Shown here: positions 37,969 to 50,919 of the stretch, in pieces | How positions within the stretch are numbered: the stretch's first letter is position 1 | Layout: each line of letters starts with the position of its first letter | Origin: Protea cynaroides | Taxonomy: Eukaryota > Streptophyta > Magnoliopsida > Proteales > Proteaceae | Assembly: GCA_028583415.1 (NCBI GenBank) | Contig: CM053276.1 | Location: 12,049,774-12,113,773, forward strand | Direction: 5' to 3' | Length of the DNA stretch: 64,000 nucleotides | Program-made: the position numbers and the translations under genes | Notes under the pieces: model-generated | Told to the model about the DNA's origin: nothing | The model's input: only the letters and a program-made list of their open reading frames with translations | Database searches by the model: none

Positions 37969-38846
37969 TATATATATAATATATAAGTATATAATATATA
38001 TAATATATATAAATACTATGCACATAAATGAGGCCGGTTCGAAGGCGGGTTGAGGCCGACTTAGGTTGGCCGAGTTAAAGCGATATGGGTTGAGCTAGGT
38101 TGGACCAAAAGCGGCTTGAAGGCGAGTTGGGCCGGATTAATTGGAATTAGCCGGGTTTTCTCTCCTTGTCATTTCATGGGTCAATTCCTCTGTCATCCCG
38201 CATGGAATTTTCCGATGGCCTCTATTCCAAATTTTTTACGTTCATTTTGTAGAACATTAAAAATGAGGAATATAGGAGCTGGAATCACCGAATCCGATGT
38301 AGAGCGGAAAAGATATGCGGCTTTGAAGTTCGGCGATAATTTTACATGCAAGCTTGCATGGGACCCCTTGGTGACTTCTACCGGGATTTTTTACGTCCAC
38401 TTTGTAGAACATCATGAATGAAGAATAATGGTCTTGGAATCATCTGAATCCGATGTCGGATGATCAAGATATGATGATTTGAAATTCAAACGATCCGACT
38501 TAGGATAATTTGCACGAAAGCCCCTGGGATAATTTATAATAACTTCATAAACCTCCCTTATATGTATCATCCGACTAAAATGGTCATATCTTCTTCATTT
38601 GATATCAGAATTGAGCAATTCTGGTCTCATTTCGAAGATAATTCTATGACCTATGCATCCATGCAAAATTATAACCCATGACCTTCTTTGTGGACCCATT
38701 GAAAACTTCCTCAAATTCACGGACCCATTGAAAACTTCCTCAAATTCGCGGTCAAAAATCCAAACTTTCGATCATCTTTCTCCTTTTTGTTGTCCCACAC
38801 CCGCGGGCTTTGTTTAGCCGTATTGGGATGGCAAAAATGGGGTGCT
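34183..38846 (+). repeat. Right long direct repeat (3' LTR) of the giant element
   Basis: Same module order as the left copy: ~77-bp units from 34,990 to 35,290, a 26-bp array near 35,760-35,850, TATA at 37,227-37,235, ~80-bp units 37,443-37,860, (AT)n 37,918-37,985. Offset from the left copy grows from about 9,910 to 9,956, showing only small indels. It ends '...aaaaatggggtgct' where MULE 2 sequence resumes. Confidence 0.85.
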
Positions 38847-38995
38847 GGTAAAATCGTATTTCAATAATTTTAGTGATTTCCGTCAGTTAAGTGGACCTAG
38901 GTGATGTTTCTGCATTCTTATGGGTGTAGATGATGTTAACAATCTTTGATGGGGTGTAGATGAAATTTTTTCATATATATATATATATATATATA

Positions 38996-40240
38996 TTGAT
39001 CACAGATTGACATTGAGAGGGGGTGAATTAATATCTTTAAAATTTTTTTTAAATAATTACTTAAAGACCAATATTGTTCTGAGCTGACACCTCACTAATT
39101 GAGCACAACCACACTATCATTGAACACTCCTGTCAAATATACAGTTGTATGCATAATTACCTCACTACCATAGAGTGACCAGGTCTATCATATTGTGCAC
39201 ACCAATCCTGCAGGCCATTCTACACACTTCACAATATACAGAGTATAAATAATCCACACAACATGCACAACACAGATATACGTGGTTCACCACCACAGTG
39301 TGTGATGGCTAGTCCACAGAATAATGCCCTATGGACTCCGTATATACTCAATACTCTACTTTTAACTGTTTACATAGCAGGGAGTACATACACCCAATTT
39401 ACCCAGCATAAAACTAGGAGAACATGAATGTGCTAATAATTCAGGTATCAAGTACAAGTGTTCAACACATATTGCACACACTACACTTAACCCACATCCA
39501 CGAGAAGCAAACAATATAATGAACGGACTTATATTGATGCCCTACAATGAAAGCTCATACAAACTTAATTCCCCAACCCAATTGCAGTCTAGGTATTCTC
39601 ATAGACATTTCATCAAACACCTCATAGTCCATGAAATACAATAAAATAAAGAAAGTGGATTATCTTTTGTTGATAACTCCATAATAGAATGTTCACTTTA
39701 TGTAAAGAAGTTCAAAATCAGGTTCTCCAATCTTCAAAGATGTCATAACAAGCTTCATTTTCTTCCTTTGTATTTTTACAAACACCTTGAGTGCATACCT
39801 CATTTTCACAAAATCAAGAACACCATGTTCTTGTATGTTTTCAATAGACTCAATGACACCTCACACAACCCATAGAGTATAAATGAGAGGAAGTAATCTT
39901 CAATACTAGATCAAACCAAAACCCTACCTTAGTATTTTAGTCAAAACAAAAGCTTCTTCTACAAGCTTTCATTACCTTTACTAATGGCTCACAACCATTC
40001 TCAAGCTTGTAATAAACCTCCAATGATCTCCATGAAGGTTGGTGTAGATATTCAATCCATTAGAACTCACCAAAACCTTCCTAGAGAGGTTTTTTTAGCC
40101 AAAAACTCAAGCCACTACTCTGTTTTTTTTGTTCCCAGTAACTCCAACTCTTCCAACGAAGAAGGTGACAATTTGAATCACCAACTTTTGAGTTATAATA
40201 GAGGAGATATGTTGATTTACAGATGATGCAATCAGATATC
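38996..40240. other. Retroelement-like noncoding sequence
   Basis: The start 'gattgacattgagagggggtgaatt' and 'tacgtggttcaccaccac' at about 39,280 are motifs I know from many plant interspersed repeats, some LTR-derived. No termini, primer site or protein domain could be fixed. The 80-codon ORF at 39,984 is unrecognised. Confidence 0.4.
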
Positions 40241-40512
40241 ATAAAAAAACATCTTCCCGTTTGTGTACGTATACATGAGAAGCACCATAACACTCACTTA
40301 AATGACTCAATTTTGCATGTGCCAATTAAGTGATCCCATGTAGCGGCAGTGCATTAATTTTCATGCATCATGTACTAATATTTCACAAAAGACATCTTCT
40401 CGCATGTGTACCTATACTTGAGAAGCACTATAACAGTCACTTAAGTGACTGAATTTTACACGTGCCAATTAAGTGATTTCATATAGTGGCAGCACATTAA
40501 TTTCCATGCATC
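40240..40512. repeat. Two-copy ~142-bp tandem duplication
   Basis: Units at about 40,240-40,382 and 40,385-40,512 share 'acatcttc.cg.', 'gagaagcac.ataac', 'tgccaattaagtgat' and 'gcattaattt.catgcatc'. Confidence 0.9.
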
Positions 40513-42150
<1,638 letters not shown>

Positions 42151-42151
42151 G

Positions 42152-42388
42152 GATCCGAATCGTCTCCTCCCTCAGGGAGGAGGGAGACGCCCCCGTCGAA
42201 TGGCTGGCATGCGATTTTCGAAAAAATCCAAGCTTCACGTCTCAGTCGGCACCCCCTATCGGCTCGGCTTGTCGATTGGGTGTTGGCTTGGACGTGGGAT
42301 TCGGATTTTTCTGAGAGCCACGTGTTGACCATCCGACGGGAACATCTTCCTCCTCCATGAAGTATAGAGAGAAGACGATTTGAATAAG
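42152..42388. mobile_element. Foldback MITE (GGATTC...CGTCTCCTCCC family), copy 2
   Basis: It starts GGATCCGAATCGTCTCC with the internal 'CTCCCTCAGGGAGGAG' mini-hairpin. The right end read on the minus strand (ATTCAAATCGTCTTCTC) is the inverted counterpart. Same family as 6,940-7,185. Confidence 0.6.
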
Positions 42389-42774
42389 TGAAATATAAGA
42401 AATAAAAACTGACATGCAACCAATGGAGAGTCGTGTTTGAGTTTAATCTCTAGTTTGGGAAGAGTTTACACTGGAAGGTTCATGGATTTTTACAAGATTC
42501 GTCTTGGACCAATCACAAAGTCTGGTATACTGGCTTTTCTTTGACAGGGAGTCGTGGACAAATGCTCCGTACTTGCCTGCAGGAACATATGCGTGTGAGG
42601 AAAAGATCATATGCAGCCATGAAATACTATAGATCTTAAGTGTTGAGATTGCATTGGTCATGTTTTTCGATGCAGTTTTAATGGTCAAGATCAGCGCTCC
42701 TACATGATATTAGTGATACCGACAACTACTTGCATGTGAACTATTCTAAATTTGGCACCGCATTCTATGTTTCT

Positions 42775-42860
42775 AGAATGAATTTTTCTACAAAATGGCT
42801 GTCTTGTATTCTTTCTAATTTGGGTATGAACGCTGCCCAAGGGAAGATTTTGAAGTTCTA
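42775..42860 (+). pseudogene. Duplicate of TIR gene 2 exon 1 region
   Basis: 'ccgcattctatgtttcta' and the following 'atgaatttttctacaaaatgg' parallel 43,065-43,160 in front of and across exon 1 of TIR gene 2, offset by about 313 bp. The duplicate reading frame stops after 28 codons and lacks the donor, so it is probably inactive. Confidence 0.6.
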
Positions 42861-43042
42861 ATATCTTTTACAGTCAAATTTCACTGTGCCAATCGTCGGC
42901 AAATAGAAAACTTCATATTAACACTTCCTTGAAGTCAGCAAATAAGAACTCGATCTTCATATCAACATATGAAGATTGTTCGTTGTAGTTGCCAAATAAG
43001 AAATATTCATAACCATATATATGAATATCCTTCCCAGAACAC

Positions 43043-43049
43043 TATATAA
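43043..43049 (+). promoter_or_regulatory. TATA box of TIR gene 2
   Basis: TATATAA lies 39 bases before the ATG at 43,088 in 'ccagaacactatataagcatg'. This would give a very short 5' UTR. An alternative is that the first ATG used is further downstream. Confidence 0.5.
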
Positions 43050-43087
43050 GCATGACTTGTCATTGCCATTCTATGTTTCTATCAAAA

Positions 43088-43931
43088 ATGAGTTTCTATA
43101 AAATAGCTTTGCCTTCGGTTGTGAAGATTGCCCGAGGAAAGAATTATTTTAGGTCGTAATTAATATTTTTTATTTATGATCAAAACTTAATGTTATTCTC
43201 TATCAAGTTTTATGATCATTTTTTCTAATTTTATATAAGGATATTCTCTGTGTTTGTTTCAGTAATAAAAGCAGAAGAAAAACACTACTCCCTGCTAGTA
43301 TAACAGGTCAGAAGTCACTCTTTGATGTTTTCATGAACCACCATGGGATGGACACAAAGCGAAACTTCGCTGTATTGCTTTACGATCGTTTCGTCCACCT
43401 AAAACTCCATCCTTTCTTAGACTACAAGACCATGAATCTCGGTGACGAGATCTTGGAGACCATTAAATCTGCTATTCGTTATTGTAAGGTTGGAGTGGTC
43501 ATCTTCTCTCCACATTATTGCAACTCTTATTTTTGTCTTTATGAATTGGCTCTACTAATGGAATGGGAGAAGAAAATCATTCCTATCTACTATAATGTCA
43601 AACCCTCTGATCTTGTGCTTCTGGATGATGTCAATTATCTTCCCGTCGACCAGCTTCATCGGTTTAGATTGGCCCTTAAACTAGCCAAAGACAGAGTGGG
43701 CATCTCGTTTGATCCGTGCAACGGGTAGGGTCTCTCTCTCTCTCTCTCTCTCTAAATGTTTATTCAAATTTTCAAGTTCTTAACAATTTGTTTTTTCAAG
43801 TTTTACAACTATGATTTCCTGGGATTTTGAACCATTTTGACTAATAGTTTTCCAGTGGGTCTTCTAGGGATTGGTCGGATTTGCTAAAACAAGTTTCCGA
43901 TAGCGTGGTGGAATCCCTAGTGCATCAATAG
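43088..43931 (+). CDS. TIR-only protein gene 2 (three exons, 196 residues)
   Basis: Join 43,088-43,152, 43,263-43,724 and 43,868-43,931. Junctions are AG|GTCGTA...TTTCAG|T and GG|GTAGGG...TTCTAG|G, and phases agree at both. Exon 1 encodes MSFYKIALPSVVKIARGKNYF. The TIR core begins 'SLFDVFMNHHGMDTKRNFAV', then 'LYDRF', BB-loop region 'MNLGDEI', 'YCKVGVVIFSP', and 'YCNSYFCLYELALL' with Glu116 at the NADase position, then 'KIIPIYYNVKPSDL' and the exon 3 helix 'GDWSDLLKQVSDSVVESL'. There is no NB-ARC or LRR. Length and layout match the conserved plant TIR-only class (BdTIR-like), which makes cyclic-ADP-ribose-type signals from NAD+; activity here is inferred. All sites look intact. A TATA box precedes it and CT repeats follow the second donor. 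Confidence 0.88.
43731..43753. repeat. Intronic (CT)n next to the splice donor of TIR gene 2
   Basis: CT repeats start four bases after GTAG, at the same position as the longer tract in gene 1. Confidence 0.95.
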
Positions 43932-44202
43932 AAATAAACCTCTGGTAGAATTAAGCTTTCGTTTCTTGTTTGCATTTTTTCAGTGTTTGAGTTTGTATTA
44001 ATGATGGGAGACTTACAAATCCCTACGTTTTAGTCTTTTTAAGGAATAATTTTTTGTGCCATGAAAATTAGATTAGTCTAGTTCTGTCGGATCTAAACAA
44101 GAGGCATGTATTTGAGTTTTAGCAGTTATAGAGTTGCATCCTTGATTGAGGCTATGAACCCTGAAGTGTGCTTAAATGTAATTCTACGGAGCCTACTCCT
44201 TA

Positions 44203-44486
44203 GGCTCTCTTTGGTATATATATTATATAATTAATTATATAATACATTATGACATATGCAATTGTTTGGTATAATTTATGATATTTATTTATATTTAAAA
44301 TAAATTGATATAATCCAAAATTTATAAATAGGTTAGAAGGCGTTTATCATTATTGTGATTTTAATTGTTACTTATTTATGTCTAGTGGTATTTGACCATT
44401 ATTATTTATGATTCATAATTTATTCTTATATACGATTTATAATAAATAATTCATAAACATAAATATAAATTATACGAATGAGAGCC
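44203..44486. mobile_element. Tourist-like (PIF/Harbinger) MITE, 284 bp
   Basis: Terminal inverted repeats GGCTCTCTTTGGTATA and, on the other strand, GGCTCTCATTCGTATA (14 of 16 match). Flanked by TTA on both sides (44,200-44,202 and 44,487-44,489), the 3-bp target duplication of the PIF/Harbinger group. The interior is very AT-rich with no ORF. It lies about 270 bp after the TIR gene 2 stop. Confidence 0.85.
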
Positions 44487-44489
44487 TTA

Positions 44490-46227
44490 ATTAAAGAATT
44501 AGACGCCACTGTCTTCTCCACTGCTGAAGAAATTGATTGTTTATCGTGTTTTAACCCCTGTTCTGTTAGATTTCGCTAGCATCAGGTGATGGCATCTAAG
44601 GTGGTGCCACCATGTCTGTTGCTGTCAAATCCGTACCACATGTTAATGCCTTTGTAAGGATCTCTTCATGTTTTTTTTCTTCTTTTCTTTTTAAATTTAC
44701 ATAGATCCTTTCTCCTTGCTCATGTAAGCAACTGCAATTTTGTGCCCACACCGTGTAGTTCGACCTTACCTAATCGATTATGAATCGAGACCAACCGGCT
44801 CGATTATTAAATGTATCCGGCTTAGGCTTAGACCGATTATTAAAAGGGCATTCACGGTGCAAGAGTGTAACTCAATCTAACCAACTGAATGAACCGAATA
44901 CAACCCTAAAGCTAATAATTTGTAATATTAAATTGTCTTTTATTCTCTTTCATTTCTTGAGTCTTGTACTCATTCTTTCATTCCTCATCTTCGTCTACAT
45001 GGGTGTTCACAAGCCTAATAAGAGACCTTTTACAATCTTACATGAATGTATCTAACACACAACATGAAAACAATTATGGATTTGAAAATCATCTCTCTAT
45101 TTTATTTATGCTTTGGCATGAGCTCGTTACAACCCGTTTACAAATCGATTAGCATAAGACTAGTTATGGACCGAGACTGATCGGATCGAATATTAACATG
45201 TCCATGTCTTGTCAATGAATGACCAATTAACTAAATGGGCCGTCCTAGTTTGGGTTGTAAAATGCTACGGACCGAGTAAGTCCGATCAAGACCGACCAAT
45301 TAACACCCCTAAGAGCTATTGATTGTCCCTTTCAAGTAAGGCTTTCAGGTATGGCTCTTACTAAAAGTAAACCTGAATATAACAAGGGTTGTTACATTTA
45401 AAAGATAACCCATCAAGTTAAGAGGAATCGATGGGAATAATTCTACTGTCCCAGTCAACTAATCATGGATATTGTTTGGTATGTTCTTGCATGGTGGTGT
45501 GTCTGATCACGGGGAAGTCTTTTAGCTTCTAATTCAATCAGCTCAATTCCTACTAATATTCATAATCGTATGATTATAATAATATGATTATACAATATTG
45601 TTGCCGTAGAAGGTTGTGAAGTGGTCGGAAGAAAGAGAGAGAGAGTGAGTTGGTGACATGAGACAGAAGAAAGAGGAAAGTGAAGGGGCAAACTATTAAA
45701 AGAAAATAGGTAATGAGGGTGAAACAATGTTTTGGGTATATTGATAATATCCAAACTTGTTTTGTCATATTAAAGTTTTGTCATATTAAACATTGAATGG
45801 GTAGATTGATAAAGTGAAACCTAAAAGTGTGTTGTATAGAAATCGACTCTAAACACGGTATAAAAAAATAAAACAAAAATAAAAAGAAACAATCACACAA
45901 CACACATATTTTAAGTGGTTCAACAAGGGTTTCAATGAATATTTATAATATTTTAATTTATGTCTATTATCTATTCAAATTGAATTATTTTACTATCTAA
46001 GTCTAATTCTAATTCTATATAGAATAGAAAACTATTGATGCATGCATTATTTGGCATTTACAATCTGACATAGTGATATAGCCATACCATTCCAATTTAA
46101 ATTGAAAAAAATTCAAATCAAATAGTCTTCTACATACTATTCCTAATACTAGTACTAGGAATAGGAGATAAGTAATTCAGATATGTAATTCTTGATATCT
46201 CGTTTTGCTGCTTATGTCTATGGTGAG
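44490..46227. other. Intergenic, nothing recognised
   Basis: Degenerate 'gaccgatt/accgag' intergenic sequence and AT-rich DNA. 45,880-45,930 has an 'agtggttcaacaagg' motif similar to that at 39,285 but no definable element. Confidence 0.55.
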
Positions 46228-46727
46228 NNNNNNNNNNNNNNNNNNNNNNNNNNNNNNNNNNNNNNNNNNNNNNNNNNNNNNNNNNNNNNNNNNNNNNNNN
46301 NNNNNNNNNNNNNNNNNNNNNNNNNNNNNNNNNNNNNNNNNNNNNNNNNNNNNNNNNNNNNNNNNNNNNNNNNNNNNNNNNNNNNNNNNNNNNNNNNNNN
46401 NNNNNNNNNNNNNNNNNNNNNNNNNNNNNNNNNNNNNNNNNNNNNNNNNNNNNNNNNNNNNNNNNNNNNNNNNNNNNNNNNNNNNNNNNNNNNNNNNNNN
46501 NNNNNNNNNNNNNNNNNNNNNNNNNNNNNNNNNNNNNNNNNNNNNNNNNNNNNNNNNNNNNNNNNNNNNNNNNNNNNNNNNNNNNNNNNNNNNNNNNNNN
46601 NNNNNNNNNNNNNNNNNNNNNNNNNNNNNNNNNNNNNNNNNNNNNNNNNNNNNNNNNNNNNNNNNNNNNNNNNNNNNNNNNNNNNNNNNNNNNNNNNNNN
46701 NNNNNNNNNNNNNNNNNNNNNNNNNNN
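46228..46727. other. Scaffold gap, 500 N
   Basis: Exactly 500 N, so the true length is probably unknown. It hides the last few bases of the LTR at 46,728-49,042 and whatever lies next to it. All ORFs crossing it are artefacts. Confidence 0.99.
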
Positions 46728-49042
46728 CCAATTCTGCACCAACCAGAATGGTGTGATGAACCGTCTATGATCCAACGGTTCAATAAGGATCTCGAATAAG
46801 CTGTGTCCTTTTACTTAAACCATACACATCTACAACCATAATCAGAGTAAATAAACAATAGCGGAAGTCTTTAATATTAATGAACTGAGTATCTAACAGT
46901 GATATCATAAATAAAGTATCTAATTATCTCAACTAACTGAAGACATAAAATAAAATAAATTAATCAATTACATGTTCTGAATAATCCGACAATTAAATCT
47001 AATCAAAGACGCATGAGTTGCACTCGCACGACGAATCATGCGACTCCATTATAGCTTCTGCATCCATCGCCGCAACATTTCCTTACATGGGAGCATTCAT
47101 ATAATCTTCTACGGTAGGACCTGCATCATCAACTAAAAATATTTGACTTTGAAAGGGTGAGCACACATCATGGCACAGTGAGCAAACAAAACAATGCAAC
47201 AAATATATGCATGCATTCAATTCATATCTTTGGTCTGGTTCATAAGTTTACAATGTGCAATAGAAAGGATTGGTGGCCGTCGCACCTCTATACACGAGTG
47301 TGTGAAGCCGCCCAATGGATCAAGCACTATTTCCTTCCCACATGCACCCATCATGGAATAGAGATAGAGCTAAAGTGTCTGGATCAAACACCGCATGACA
47401 CTTTCCCTGATGCCGTACCTATACCAATACGTAAGCCCCTATTGGCGAGGACTTGCAAACTGGGCTCGCAACTAACCAGTCCTAATGTCAAACAGTGTAT
47501 CCAAGGCCTCACCCCAGCATCCCTCAATACGTCCATAGAGATAGAGCTAAGGTCTCTCGGCAGAGTCAGAGACTACACGGTCCGAGACCACCTCCCCTGA
47601 TGCCCTACGAAGTAATAGTTCTACTAAGGTAATGACGATACGACGATGTTAGTGGACAAGACTTGAGTAGAGATAGAGCTAGAGTCTGTGACCAGGATGA
47701 ACCACAGTGTCACGTCCTCCCCCTGATGCCCCACTTGCATCAAGTATACTAACCACACACAAACATTCACATGCCTATTCCTAGCATCATCATCATCATC
47801 ATGTTATAAATAAACTGAATTAAATATGCATGAATAGTAATAACAAAAATATTGGATGACATGTGAAATACACAATACACGTATACAAGCATAGAATCAT
47901 TCATGGCATTTGACTCAATAAATAAAAACAGTTTATTATTAGCCAATTAGTTTAGGTCTCGTTCCCTCACCTTTGGTCGATAATAGATCCTCGTTCAAGC
48001 TTTGTAATTCACTCTTAGACCACTTGAAAACCTAACAAATTTATAGATTTTAAATTAGAATTAATTCCCATGAATTTAGACTAACAGAAATTGAGGGGTC
48101 GCAGGTGTGGCAGCACCTGTGGTCTCAGTTTTTGCGACCACAGGGTGTGTGGTCGCAGGGGGTGGTCGCATATCCTGCGACTACACGTGCGACCACACCC
48201 TCCCTGAAAACTTTTCGAGGGCATGTGGTCGGACATGTGTGTCTCGTATGATCGCACATCATGCGACCACACATGTGATGGTCGACCTTTCACTCTCAAC
48301 TCCATTCCTTCATGTTTGGATCCCTTGGCTTATCATCATTGCCCTTCCTATGATTGTTTTATGGCTCAGAACTATTATTTTATACACAATCCATTGTCCA
48401 CATAATTTTCTCCATGGATTCTCTTGGAATTTATCCATGGATTGAAAAATTTGGGTTTCTCCTAAATCCTATCTTCTTCATGAACTATTCTAGGCTCTCA
48501 ATTTAACATGAAAAATATGTTCATACCTTAAACTTGCTGAGATTCAGAGTTTTTTTTCTGAATTTTCCTCCTCCTTAGTCTTCCTCTTCAATTTTCCTTC
48601 TCTTCCTTCTCTTCTCTTTCTCTCACTTTCAGTTTGAGTTCTAAAAGAATGAAAGAGGTTAAGGGATGTCCTATTTATAGAGAAAAATCCTCCATAATAT
48701 GTCCTAATGAGTTTAGGAAAGAACCCCCTTCGGATTAGGAAGGTTTCCTAATTTTAGTTTCTGACTGGGTTCGTGTGGTCGGAGGTGGGGTGGCAGAATC
48801 CGTCGATCACACCTTCTGAAACGTGCGACCAGACGACCAAAATTCATGTGGTTGCATTATTTTGAGGTGTGGTCGGTCACACCTGTTTAGGTATGCGACC
48901 ACATGCTCATAATTGACTGTTTTTGGGTTGATTTCATACCTGGTCTTGTGGTTTCTTCACGCACTTGGTCCACTTGGCTCGACCATGATAGGAAGACCTG
49001 ATACAAGGTGATAAGACCGGTTAGTTCAATACGGGTCTTACA
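46728..49042 (-). mobile_element. 2.3 kb LTR on the minus strand, sister of the LTR at 58,547
   Basis: Read on the minus strand it starts TGTAAGACCCG at 49,042 and ends '...ccattctggttggtgcagaattgg' at the gap, about 11 bases short of the LTR end known from the plus-strand copy. It shares the 'agctctatctctat' unit series (47,350-47,700), the 'gtggtcgca' palindromic stretch (48,090-48,290 and 48,770-48,910) and a TATA box (TATAAATA, minus, 48,672-48,679). The interior of the element, if any, would lie in or beyond the gap; it may be a solo LTR. It interrupts MULE 5. Confidence 0.85.
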
Positions 49043-49606
49043 TCTGCATATGCCATTTTTGAAAAAGAGAACGGATCAACGAAAACAAAAACCAAAAAAA
49101 GAAAATCCTAACAGATCGGAAAAAGATCAAGAGGAGGATGAGAATCCACCTCAGTATAACACCGAAGAACCCAATTTTTATCAAATTGGAAGTTAAAAAG
49201 ATAAAAATGATAAAAATTAGTGAATGATGCAAGTGAGAGCCAATGCTAAGAACATGATGAAGTATGCAATCCCTTGATCGATCGTTGACCCTGGATCCAC
49301 ATCCAAATAGAGGATTCGATGAACATGAAGACCATCGCCGTCGTGAACAGAGATGATGGAGGTGAAAATTTGGGGGTAGGGTAACTATACCATTAAGGGT
49401 ATTTTGGTCTTTTAACAAGCATAAAGGGTATTATCGTCCCTTAAAATGTTCAACGCAGCTGACGTCAACAATTAATAGGATTCTTTTAACAGAGTGGACT
49501 TCGTTGATTAACGGAGCAAAGTTTTTGAGAACTAGATGAAGTTTTTGCAAACTAGTGGACGTAGATGAGGTTTTCAATTCTTAATTGTGTGTATATGAAA
49601 ATTTTC
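49043..49606. mobile_element. MULE 5, right part only
   Basis: The right end read on the minus strand from 49,606 (GAAAATTTTCATATACAC... 'CATCTACGTCCACTAGTTTG' ... 'CTCCGTTAATC') is a diverged copy of the MULE 2/3 terminus and subterminal region. The left end is missing, replaced by the LTR at 46,728-49,042. The contained 49,043-49,200 Lys/Glu-rich ORF is not recognised. Confidence 0.75.
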
Positions 49607-50079
49607 CATAATTTTTAATATGGTTTTAGGTATTGATATCGTATCAACTGTATCGCTCGTGACTGATATGGATATTTGGCCCATGTGGTATCATTCAGTT
49701 TTGATCAACACGTGGCCGATACCGATAGATATTAAAAAGGTATACTGTATCAGCATATGACTGATACCAACTGATACAGCTACTGTCAACTAAATCCATG
49801 GTAGTGAAATAGGTAGGAAAAAAAAAGATATATTGCCTAATGCCATGGAGAAATTAGGTATTTAATCCGAAAATAGTTCACATGCGCTGTATTTGCATCT
49901 TCCATGAGATCCTATCACCATCCATATCTAATGGATCTCACATCACATCAATGGTAATGGAATCCATAAGGAATTGTAGGCTCTCTCTCTCAAGAAAAAG
50001 AAAAAGAATCAATGGCCTATATTATTATATAAGGATTATTATTATTATATAAGGATTATCTTTATATAATAATAATAAT
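49607..50079. other. Intergenic, nothing recognised
   Basis: Contains 'gatatcgtatcaactgtatcg...' low-complexity sequence but no gene. Confidence 0.55.
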
Positions 50080-50625
50080 CTTTATCATATAATAAGGATT
50101 ATCCCTCATAATAATATAAAGAATTGTAAATCTTGATCTTTCTGGCTTTTAGAGTATTTAGAGTATCCCTCATATTGGTTTCCCTCATAGAACTCCCTCA
50201 TATAGGGATAACCCCTCATATAATAATATAAGGAATTCCTTATTATATAAGAGATGGTCATGGAATACTCTAAAAGGCCTATATATGAAATTCCTTACAT
50301 TATTATATGAGGGATACTTTAAAAACCAGAAGGACCAAAGACTTACAATTCCTTATATTATTATATGAGGGACTATCCCTTATTATATAAGAGACAGTCA
50401 TGGAATACTCTAAAAGGCCTCTGAAATTCCTTACATTATTTTATGAGGGATAGTTTAAAAATCAGAAGGACCAAAGACTTACAATTCCTTATATTAGAGG
50501 GATTATCCCTCATATATATTATATGAGGGAGTTCTCTGAGGGAAACCAATATGAGGGATACTCTAAAAGCCAGAAAGACCAAGATTTACAATTCTTTATA
50601 TTATTATTAAGGATTCGGGACTGCA
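50080..50625. mobile_element. Foldback element with ~110-bp inverted arms
   Basis: 50,105-50,215 ('gaattgtaaatcttgatc', 'tctggcttttagagtat', 'tattggtttccctca') recurs as reverse complement at 50,490-50,615 with few changes. Between the arms are two direct copies (50,265-50,365 and 50,395-50,500) of a shorter 'catggaatactctaaaaggc...ccagaaggaccaaagac' unit. A transcript would form long double-stranded RNA. Exact ends and target duplication were not fixed. It lies next to the inverted TIR block. Confidence 0.75.
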
Positions 50626-50919
50626 GGAGTTGATTGTACAGAATTTGTAGATGCTAGTGGGTTAAAAAAACATTTTTACGAAGAATGACTCTTGAGAAAT
50701 TGGTTCAACTGAACTGTCTGCGGTATGCTCTTTTTCTACACTGCTGCTATAGGGTATTTTGCATTACTATCTATACCCTATCATCTTGTTTTTCTAGTGT
50801 CCCTGATCTCTTTGGGCACCTTTACTTCAGTTCAATCTTGATCCAGCAATTGTAGTTCATCAGGCACACATATCGATTTATTTAGGTCAAAAGAAAGATC
50901 ATGACTAGAGTCCCTCCAA

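Larger units (their letters stand above)
24273..38846 (+). mobile_element. Giant LTR element (~14.6 kb), LARD-like, without recognisable gag-pol
   Basis: Two direct repeats of about 4.6 kb (24,273-28,886 and 34,183-38,846) flank a 5.3 kb interior. The repeats start TGTG.GGACAATGG and are roughly 97-99% identical in sampled parts. The '...gtcgccacctagattaaggtc...ggtgttaggcaccc' start is of the kind I associate with long-LTR Tat/Ogre-type gypsy elements (knowledge-based, not proven here). No protease, RT, RNase H or integrase motif was found inside, so a large retrotransposon derivative is the best description. Neither a clean primer site nor a TG..CA end is visible at 28,886. The right copy seems cut at 38,846 where MULE sequence resumes. 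Confidence 0.75.
23431..38972. mobile_element. MULE 2: two ends 15.5 kb apart, split by a giant LTR element
   Basis: The left end (23,431, GAAAAAATTTCATCTACACC...) and the right end (minus strand from 38,972) are identical over about the first 52 bases and remain similar beyond ('AACATCACCTAGGTCC'). Flanks are ATATATATA on both sides, consistent with a 9-bp duplication but ambiguous within AT repeats. The original element seems to be only 23,431-23,625 plus 38,847-38,972. The rest is a later LTR-element insertion. Termini belong to the same family as MULEs 3 and 5. Confidence 0.75.

Noticed and set aside
36950..37979. 252- and 178-codon ORFs rich in Ser, Phe and Leu
   Set aside because: They read through CT-rich and 80-bp tandem sequence inside an LTR. 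The equivalent ORF in the other LTR is broken.
46130..46783. Long ORFs on both strands across the N gap
   Set aside because: They consist of unknown residues from 500 N and carry no information.
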